Source of the DNA: Pseudomonas sp. B20(2017)
Lineage (GTDB): Bacteria; Pseudomonadota; Gammaproteobacteria; Pseudomonadales; Pseudomonadaceae
Length of the DNA stretch: 64,000 nucleotides
Direction of reading: 5' to 3'
Assembly: GCF_002113125.1 (NCBI RefSeq)
Contig: NZ_NEJP01000006.1
Location: 1 to 64,000 of the forward strand
A program made the position numbers and the translations under genes. A model generated the notes under the pieces. It did no database searches, was not told the origin of the DNA, and saw nothing but the letters and a program-made list of their open reading frames with translations. The first letter of the stretch is position 1. Each line of letters opens with the position of its first letter. Positions 58,611 to 64,000 of the stretch are shown here, piece after piece.

Positions 58611-59987
58611 ATGTCAAAGGATTCACGCCCTGCCGTACTTGGGCTGATCGGCAATACGCCGCTGGTACAAGTCACCCGCTTCGATACCGGTCCCTGCACC
58701 CTGTTTCTCAAACTCGAATCACAGAACCCCGGCGGTTCGATCAAGGACCGCATCGGTCTGGCCATGATCGACGCCGCTGAGCGCGATGGTCGCCTGCAAC
58801 CCGGCGGCACGATTGTCGAGGCCACCGCCGGCAACACCGGTCTGGGCCTGGCCCTGGTCGGCCGCGCCAAGGGCTACCGCGTCGTGCTGGTGGTGCCGGA
58901 CAAAATGTCCACCGAAAAAGTCCTGCACCTCAAGGCCATGGGCGCCGAAGTGCACATCACCCGCTCCGATGTCGGCAAGGGCCATCCCGAGTATTACCAG
59001 GATGTCGCCGCGCGTCTGGCCAAGGACATTCCCGGCGCGTTCTTTGCCGACCAGTTCAACAACCCCGCCAACCCGTTGGCCCACGAGTGCAGCACCGGGC
59101 CGGAAATCTGGGCACAGACCGAGCATGACCTGGACGCCGTCGTGGTCGGTGTCGGTTCGGCCGGCACACTGACCGGCCTGACCCGTTTCTTCAAGCGCGT
59201 ACAACCGGACCTTGAAATGGTCCTGGCCGACCCGGTCGGTTCGGTGATGGCTGAATACAGCCGCAGCAAGCACCTTGGCACTGCTGGATCGTGGGCGGTG
59301 GAAGGCATCGGCGAGGATTTCATTCCGTCGATCACCGACCTGTCGAGCGTGCGCAGCGCCTACTCGATCAGCGATGAAGAAAGCTTCGATCACGCCCGCC
59401 AGTTGCTGAAAGCCGAAGGCATCCTCGGTGGTTCGTCCACCGGCACCCTGCTCGCCGCCGCGCTGCGCTACTGCCGCGAACAGACCGAGCCGAAACGCGT
59501 GGTCAGCTTCGTCTGCGACACCGGGACTCGCTACCTGTCGAAGGTCTACAACGACCAGTGGATGACCGATCAGGGACTGCTGCAGCGCAAACGCTACGGC
59601 GACTTGCGCGACCTGATCGCCCGCCGCTTCGAAGACGGCAAAGTCGTCAGCGTCGGCCCGGACGATACACTGATGACTGCCTTCCAGCGCATGCGCCTGG
59701 CCGACGTTTCACAACTGCCGGTGCTGGTGGATGGCAAGCAACTGGTCGGTGTGATCGACGAGTCGGACATTCTGGTACGCGTGCACGAAGACGCTTCGCT
59801 CTTCAGCAAACCCGTTTCCAGCGCGATGACCGACAAGTTGCAAACCCTCGCCCCCGGCGCCACGCTGGCTGAACTGGAAGCCGTGCTCAGCAGCGGCCTG
59901 GTGGCCATCATCGCCGACGCTTCAGGCTTCCACGGCCTGATCACCCGCGTCGACATGCTCAATCAATTACGGAGATCCCTGGCATGA
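58611..59987 (+). CDS. Cystathionine beta-synthase
   Basis: 458 residues from ATG 58611 (GAGGTGAAGAG upstream). PLP lysine in NPGGSIKDRIGLAMIDAAER (about 42), then TIVEATAGNTGLGLALVGRA. Pair of CBS domains in the C-terminal third (about 340-458: VSVGPDDTLMTAFQRMRLAD, KQLVGVIDESDILVRVHED, HGLITRVDMLNQLRR). This is the layout of cystathionine beta-synthase, which condenses serine (or acetylserine) with homocysteine. ATGA-coupled to the gamma-lyase gene: together they form reverse transsulfuration from homocysteine to cysteine. Confidence 0.88.
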   Translation: MSKDSRPAVLGLIGNTPLVQVTRFDTGPCTLFLKLESQNPGGSIKDRIGLAMIDAAERDGRLQPGGTIVEATAGNTGLGLALVGRAKGYRVVLVVPDKMSTEKVLHLKAMGAEVHITRSDVGKGHPEYYQDVAARLAKDIPGAFFADQFNNPANPLAHECSTGPEIWAQTEHDLDAVVVGVGSAGTLTGLTRFFKRVQPDLEMVLADPVGSVMAEYSRSKHLGTAGSWAVEGIGEDFIPSITDLSSVRSAYSISDEESFDHARQLLKAEGILGGSSTGTLLAAALRYCREQTEPKRVVSFVCDTGTRYLSKVYNDQWMTDQGLLQRKRYGDLRDLIARRFEDGKVVSVGPDDTLMTAFQRMRLADVSQLPVLVDGKQLVGVIDESDILVRVHEDASLFSKPVSSAMTDKLQTLAPGATLAELEAVLSSGLVAIIADASGFHGLITRVDMLNQLRRSLA

Positions 59988-61162
59988 GCCAGCACGACAA
60001 GAACGCCCGTCAACAGGGCTTCGCCACACGCGTGATCCACGCCGGGCAAACGCCGGACCCGACCACCGGCGCACTGATGCCGCCGATCTACGCCAACTCC
60101 ACGTACCTGCAAGACAGCCCCGGCGTGCACAAGGGTTTCGACTACGGTCGCTCGCACAACCCGACGCGTTTTGCCCTGGAGCGTTGCGTGGCGGATCTGG
60201 AGGGCGGCACCCAGGCGTTTGCCTTCGCGTCCGGGCTAGCGACGATTTCCACCGTGCTCGAACTGCTCGACGCCGGCTCGCACATCGTCTCCGGCAATGA
60301 CCTGTACGGCGGCACGTTCCGTCTGTTCGACAAGGTGCGCCAGCGCAGTGCCGGGCATCGTTTCAGCTACGTTGATCTGGCGGATCTGTCGGCATTCGAA
60401 GCGTCGTTGCAGGACGACACGCGCATGGTGATTGGGGAGAGCCCGACCAACCCGCTGCTGGGTCTGTCCGACCTCGCTGCCATCGCGCGCATCTGCAAGG
60501 CGCGCGGGATCCTCTGCGTGGCCGACAACACCTTCGCCAGCCCGTTGATCCAGCGCCCGCTGGAACTGGGTTTCGACATCGTGCTGCACTCGACCACCAA
60601 ATACCTGAACGGTCACTCCGATGTGATCGGCGGGATCGCGGTGGTCGGTGACAATCCTGCGCTGGCCGAACGCCTGGGCTTTCTGCAGAACGCCGTGGGC
60701 GCCATCTCCGGCCCGTTCGACGCGTTCCTTACTCTGCGCGGCGTGAAGACCCTGGCGTTGCGTATGGAGCGTCATTGCAACAACGCGCTGGATCTGGCGC
60801 GTTGGCTGGAACAGCAGCCGCAGGTCAAACGCGTCTACTACCCGGGTCTGGAATCCCACCCGCAACACGAACTGGCCAAGCGTCAGATGCGTGGTTTCGG
60901 CGGGATGATTTCCCTGGATCTGAACAGTGACCTGGCAGGCGCTCGTCGCTTCCTGGAGAACGTGCAGATCTTCGCTCTGGCAGAAAGCCTCGGCGGTGTG
61001 GAAAGCCTGATCGAGCACCCGGCGATCATGACTCACGCGACCATTCCGGCCGAAACCCGTGCCAAACTCGGCATCGGTGACAGTCTGGTGCGTCTGTCGG
61101 TAGGCGTCGAGGACATCGAAGACCTGCGTGCGGATCTGGCGCAGGCGTTGGCCAGTATTTAA
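59984..61162 (+). CDS. Cystathionine gamma-lyase / PLP-dependent transsulfuration enzyme
   Basis: 392 residues. FDYGRSHNPTRFALERCVAD and AFAFASGLATIST, PLP lysine in LHSTTKYLNGHSDVIGGIAV, and the C-terminal HPAIMTHATIPAETRAKLGI are all typical of the Cys/Met metabolism PLP family. With the upstream cystathionine beta-synthase it should cleave cystathionine to cysteine. The gamma-synthase alternative is less likely given the partner. Ends at a hairpin. Confidence 0.9.
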   Translation: MSQHDKNARQQGFATRVIHAGQTPDPTTGALMPPIYANSTYLQDSPGVHKGFDYGRSHNPTRFALERCVADLEGGTQAFAFASGLATISTVLELLDAGSHIVSGNDLYGGTFRLFDKVRQRSAGHRFSYVDLADLSAFEASLQDDTRMVIGESPTNPLLGLSDLAAIARICKARGILCVADNTFASPLIQRPLELGFDIVLHSTTKYLNGHSDVIGGIAVVGDNPALAERLGFLQNAVGAISGPFDAFLTLRGVKTLALRMERHCNNALDLARWLEQQPQVKRVYYPGLESHPQHELAKRQMRGFGGMISLDLNSDLAGARRFLENVQIFALAESLGGVESLIEHPAIMTHATIPAETRAKLGIGDSLVRLSVGVEDIEDLRADLAQALASI

Positions 61163-61175
61163 CGCCCGAAAGCGT

Positions 61176-61200
61176 CAAAGCCCGCACGAGGCGGGCTTTG
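61176..61200 (+). terminator. Hairpin after the transsulfuration operon
   Basis: CAAAGCCCGC and GCGGGCTTTG pair around ACGAG, 14 bases after the gamma-lyase stop. There is only a short T-rich tail. Confidence 0.7.
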
Positions 61201-61710
61201 GTGTTTGAGTAGGCGGCCAGTGCTGGTCTCTGGCTTACGAGGTTTCTCAGGACTCCCACAGTACAGGCAATGTGCTCTGCTGCTTCACACGGCATAAGGG
61301 CTGGAACCCAGCGCGGGGTTCTTTCTAACCGTGTACCCTTCGGAACGCGCCCAACGCTTCCTCGCTATCCGCTTGCGCATCAGTCTGCGTCTTCGCCTAC
61401 ATTCTTGAGCCTAGCAAACACGCCGCTTTGCGCTACGCAGTTTTTAGACTGTTTGTTTTCTAGCACAGGCCTCCAAGGAAGCTAACCGACTATCGGCTTC
61501 CAGGCCCTTCAACCTGCTCCCCGCCAAGGGCGAACTATACTTTTCAGTTCGCTGTCCAGATTTCATGTAAACCGTCGACACCCGAGCACCCTCCGGTGCC
61601 CCCGTGCCACTCACCAATCTGATTGACCCCGGGCCGACGCGCCTTCCGTCAAGCAACGAATGACGGGTAATGCTCGGTTGCTGTGCGGCTGATGGGGCGT
61701 GGAGAAAATC
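61201..61710. other. 510-base region before the repeat-protein gene, no convincing gene
   Basis: No plausible + strand gene. On the minus strand, two short frames read as protein-like: 31 residues at 61285-61380 (MRKRIARKRWARSEGYTVRK ...) and 40 residues at 61444-61566 (MKSGQRTEKYSSPLAGSRLK ... ARKQTV). Neither has a good ribosome site. The 61444 frame is also the end of a 316-codon open frame that runs antisense through the repeat gene, open only because the 39-base repeat preserves phase. The region may hold the promoter and a long leader for the gene at 61711. Confidence 0.4.
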
Positions 61711-62397
61711 ATGAAGCACACGCTTTGGCCAGGTCTCGTCCTGGCAGTTGTGGCAACGGTGGCAGTGCCCAATGTCTGGGCTGCGAAGGCGCAGGCATTG
61801 GCGTCGGATGGGGCGGATCATGTGGGGGCAGGTGCCGTTGCTTCTGATGGCGCGGATCACGTCGGAGCTGGGGCTGTCGCCTCTGACGGCGCGGATCACG
61901 TCGGCGCTGGAGCCGTGGCTTCTGACGGCTCCGATCACGTCGGCGCTGGAACCGTTGCCTCTGACGGCTCCGATCACGTCGGCGCTGGTGCCGTTGCTTC
62001 TGACGGCGCGGATCACGTCGGCGCTGGCGCCGTGGCCTCTGACGGCGCGGATCACGTCGGCGCTGGAGCCGTGGCTTCTGACGGCTCCGATCACGTCGGC
62101 GCTGGTGCCGTTGCTTCTGACGGCGCGGATCACGTCGGCGCTGGCGCCGTGGCTTCTGACGGCGCGGATCACGTCGGCGCTGGCGCCGTTGCCTCTGACG
62201 GCGCGGATCACGTCGGCGCTGGCGCCGTTGCCTCTGACGGCGCGGATCACGTCGGCGCTGGGGCTCTGGCCGCCGATGGCGCAGACAAGGTTGGTGCCAA
62301 CCGTCTCGCCTACTCCCGCGCAGGCGTCGGTTCGGACCAAGTGGCTTCCGCCCTCATGAGCGGCAGCTATTCGGACCAGTTCAACAGCCCTCAATAA
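61711..62397 (+). CDS. Exported protein of thirteen 13-residue repeats
   Basis: 228 residues from ATG 61711 (GGAGAAAATC upstream). Signal peptide WPGLVLAVVATVAVPNVWA. Residues about 28-196 are thirteen near-identical 13-residue repeats of consensus AGAVASDGADHVG (Ala/Ser at the tenth place in some units). A unique tail follows (RLAYSRAGVGSDQVASALMS then GSYSDQFNSPQ). The Asp-Gly-x-Asp turn spacing suggests a regular solenoid or ion-binding structure. No known family recognised. Identity between units is high at DNA level, so the number of repeats probably varies among strains. Confidence 0.8.
   Translation: MKHTLWPGLVLAVVATVAVPNVWAAKAQALASDGADHVGAGAVASDGADHVGAGAVASDGADHVGAGAVASDGSDHVGAGTVASDGSDHVGAGAVASDGADHVGAGAVASDGADHVGAGAVASDGSDHVGAGAVASDGADHVGAGAVASDGADHVGAGAVASDGADHVGAGAVASDGADHVGAGALAADGADKVGANRLAYSRAGVGSDQVASALMSGSYSDQFNSPQ
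61793..62299. repeat. Tandem 39-base repeats, 13 units, inside the exported protein gene
   Basis: Unit close to GCGGATCACGTCGGCGCTGG plus GCCGTGGCTTCTGACG and so on, always 39 bases, so the reading frame is kept. Units 4, 5 and 8 have TCC (Ser) in place of GCG (Ala). The first and last units are the most diverged, the usual pattern of arrays that expand from the middle. Confidence 0.9.
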
Positions 62398-62577
62398 CCG
62401 CTATCGGCGCAACCAGCCCACCGCTGGTTGCGCCGCACTAGCACATTTGTGCTAATCGACCACCCCGATCCCTGGCGTTATATTCCCTCGCAACCCCCGA
62501 CGCTCCCCAACATTGCCGCTGTGCAGTGCGCGGGATCGTTGTGCCTGGAAAAACAACAACACCAAGGAAGAAACACC

Positions 62578-62892
62578 ATGAAACTGCAGCTCAGCCTCAC
62601 CAGGATCACGGTTCTCGGTGCCCTGCTTCTCGGCGCCAGCGGTTGCCAGACCGCCAAACCCACCGAAGACAGCATGCGCGAACGCGCCCAGACCGTCATC
62701 GGCCAACCGGTCACCAGGATCGGCAACATCCGCAATGACAGCACGCTGACCTACTACACCGCCTACACCGCCGCCGGCGAATACAACTGCGAGTTGCCCA
62801 GCGGCGCGATCATCGCGGTGGCCAGCATGGGCATCATGACGCCTCCACTGTCCTGCCTGCCCAAAGGTGCGTCGCCGATTCCGTACCAGTAA
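62578..62892 (+). CDS. Small lipoprotein
   Basis: 104 residues from ATG 62578 (AAGGAAG upstream). Lipobox LLGASGC-Q (Cys about 23). The mature part has a SmpA-like ring of short strands (VIGQPVTRIGNIRNDSTLTY) and two further cysteines (EYNCELPSG and LSCLPKG), probably a disulfide. No named family given with confidence. Followed closely by another lipoprotein gene. Confidence 0.75.
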   Translation: MKLQLSLTRITVLGALLLGASGCQTAKPTEDSMRERAQTVIGQPVTRIGNIRNDSTLTYYTAYTAAGEYNCELPSGAIIAVASMGIMTPPLSCLPKGASPIPYQ

Positions 62893-62953
62893 TCCGGTGC
62901 AGAAAAACCGTCTTAGTGCCTCCCTCTCACCCGGTAAAGGATTCCGCTCGATC

Positions 62954-63262
62954 ATGAAAACACTCATCGCCAGCCTCACCCTCGCGGCCGTAGCGCTCAC
63001 CGGCTGCGCCACCCCCAAACAATGGGAAGCCACCGGCGGCAGCAAGACCGATGGCGTTGTCCAGGTCTCCTATGAACTGGGCCAGTTCGAAAGCGGGCAA
63101 ACCTCCGCCGCTCAAGGGTTGGCCGCAGCTGAAGGCCGTTGCAAGGTCTGGGGCTACAAGAGCGCCGAAGTGTCGGGCTCGGAGAAAAACATCTGCCGCA
63201 CCATGGGACAGTACAACTGCCTGCAAACCACCATCACGCAAGACTATCTGTGTAAGCGCTGA
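62954..63262 (+). CDS. YecR-like lipoprotein
   Basis: 102 residues from ATG 62954. Lipobox AVALTGC-A (Cys about 18). The mature part WEATGGSKTDGVVQVSYELG, LAAAEGRCKVWGYKSAEVSG and TMGQYNCLQTTITQDYLCKR matches the YecR family, which in enterics belongs to the flagellar regulon; here the role is unknown. Its 3' end overlaps the end of the converging kinase gene by 29 bases. Confidence 0.8.
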   Translation: MKTLIASLTLAAVALTGCATPKQWEATGGSKTDGVVQVSYELGQFESGQTSAAQGLAAAEGRCKVWGYKSAEVSGSEKNICRTMGQYNCLQTTITQDYLCKR

Positions 63263-64000
63263 CCCCTTCGGTCTGCCGGTCGCGCAGCGCACGCAAAGTC
63301 GCGCGCAGCTCGGCCGGGCGTACCGGTTTGGACAGAATGGCGATCTGGCGGTCGTGCAGGGCCGCCTGGATTTTTTCGATGTCATGCCCGGTGATGATCA
63401 TGGCCGGCACCGCATAACCGCGCTGACGGCGAACCTCATCGATGCACTCGATGCCGGTGCTGTGGGAGCCGAGGTCATAGTCGGCGATGATGATGTCGCA
63501 GTCCGTCACCAGGCCCTGCCCGCTCAGTTCGGCCTGCACAACGCAGCCCCAGCGCTCGAGCAACGCCGAGGTCGCCAGCAGAACGTTGCGATCATCCTCT
63601 ACCAGACACACCTTCAACCCCGTCAATAGTCCTACCTGACGAGCCTCCTCCCGATTGACCGGCATCTGCGGCGGCGCCAGCGGCAGCCCATACAAGGTCA
63701 CCGCCGTGCCATGTCCCAGCCGTGAGCGGATCGCGACGTCGACACCGATCAACTGCCCCAGGCGCCGGACAATCGACAGTCCCAGTCCCACGCCTTCAAC
63801 ATCCTTGTCGCGCAGCTGGCGAACCCGATAAAACTCCTCGAACACCTTGGGCAAATGCTCTTCGGCGATCCCGTTGCCGCGGTCATAGATCGTGATGGCC
63901 AATCCCGCGCCGCGCTTGCGCACACCGATCAGCACCGGCCGGTGCGCGCCGTATTTGAAGCAGTTGGAGAGCACGTTCTGGACCATGGTCGCGAGCAGCG
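63234..64000 (-). CDS. Hybrid sensor histidine kinase, C-terminal part
   Basis: Partial: the frame runs off the right edge. The visible 255 residues are the end of a histidine kinase ATPase domain (NVLSNCFKYGA as N box, IYDRGNGIAEEHLPKVFEEF as G1/F box, VGLGLSIVRRLGQL as G2), followed by a receiver domain (VCLVEDDRNVLLATSALLER, phospho-acceptor Asp in CDIIIADYDLGSHSTGIE, Thr in AMIITGHDIEKI, Lys in AILSKPVRPAELRATL). A sensor and dimerisation domain should lie beyond the window. Signal unknown. Confidence 0.9.
   Translation of the reverse strand, partial: LLATMVQNVLSNCFKYGAHRPVLIGVRKRGAGLAITIYDRGNGIAEEHLPKVFEEFYRVRQLRDKDVEGVGLGLSIVRRLGQLIGVDVAIRSRLGHGTAVTLYGLPLAPPQMPVNREEARQVGLLTGLKVCLVEDDRNVLLATSALLERWGCVVQAELSGQGLVTDCDIIIADYDLGSHSTGIECIDEVRRQRGYAVPAMIITGHDIEKIQAALHDRQIAILSKPVRPAELRATLRALRDRQTEGVSAYTDSLA

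Noticed and set aside
61251..61440. A tRNA or structured RNA gene in the region before the repeat gene
   Set aside because: No cloverleaf with TTCGA arm and matching acceptor stem could be drawn, and no known riboswitch core was seen.
61793..62299. A CRISPR or VNTR locus without coding function
   Set aside because: The 39-base units are contiguous with no spacers, keep one reading frame, and lie behind a good ribosome site and signal peptide.

Overview
The window looks like chromosomal DNA of a fluorescent Pseudomonas (P. fluorescens group). This rests on the high GC content with Pseudomonas-style codon use, eleven paired GTGGGAGCGGGCTTGCTCGCGAA-type REP hairpins between operons, and gene families and neighbourhoods typical of the genus: Hxc-type secretion genes next to a VreA/VreI/VreR cell-surface-signalling operon, the very large NAD-glutamate dehydrogenase, a Bat operon, sbcDC, and a non-phosphorylative pentonate pathway. 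No rRNA, tRNA or CRISPR array was seen.

Layout. 1-4.4 kb: a type II secretion fragment (gspC partial on -, gspH-gspJ on +) and vreA-vreI-vreR on -. The left edge is odd: the gspC frame runs into an inverted copy of part of gspJ. 4.4-9 kb: a tandemly duplicated hairpin repeat, an AhpD-like protein divergent from a MocR regulator, a small monooxygenase, a cupin and a lipoprotein. 9-14 kb: gdhB. 14.5-22 kb: a small acidic protein, then the six-gene moxR-DUF58-DUF4381-VWA-VWA/TPR-batD operon. 22-25.6 kb: an AT-richer accessory island of six small minus-strand genes. At least three look like immunity genes of polymorphic toxins, with toxin C-terminal remnants lying directly upstream. A recurrent AT-rich palindrome lies at the point where each remnant is truncated, and the 3' end of batD is repeated inside the island. 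25.8-31.3 kb: sbcD-sbcC-GST. 31.3-41 kb: small proteins, a periplasmic lactonase, and a pentonate (probably L-arabonate) catabolic cluster of dehydratase, FAH-family second dehydratase, 2-oxoglutarate semialdehyde dehydrogenase, MFS importer and GntR/FCD regulator. 41-44.5 kb: an RND/MMPL exporter with a YCF48-like partner. 44.8-56 kb: a probable regulon marked by a TGGTATACCA-type operator: DUF1185 protein, alpha/beta hydrolase, aldehyde dehydrogenase, flavin reductase, carboxymuconolactone decarboxylase-like protein, GntR/FCD regulator, Nudix, DUF1330, RibBA paralogue and a polyamine-type ABC importer. 56-64 kb: methionine aminopeptidase with a ParD-like partner, a short Ppx/GppA phosphatase, a reverse transsulfuration pair, a secreted protein of thirteen 13-residue repeats, two lipoproteins, and the end of a hybrid histidine kinase.

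How genes work together. VreA/VreI/VreR would control genes in response to an extracellular or periplasmic cue and sits beside the secretion machine, as in P. aeruginosa. The 34-41 kb cluster would import a sugar acid and convert it in three steps to 2-oxoglutarate. The 44.8-56 kb genes look like an uncharacterised catabolic route with its own importer, a flavin reductase and extra flavin-precursor synthesis, but no oxygenase is present in the window. The most novel material is the 22-25.6 kb toxin-tip/immunity island, followed by the TGGTATACCA regulon and the 13-residue repeat protein.
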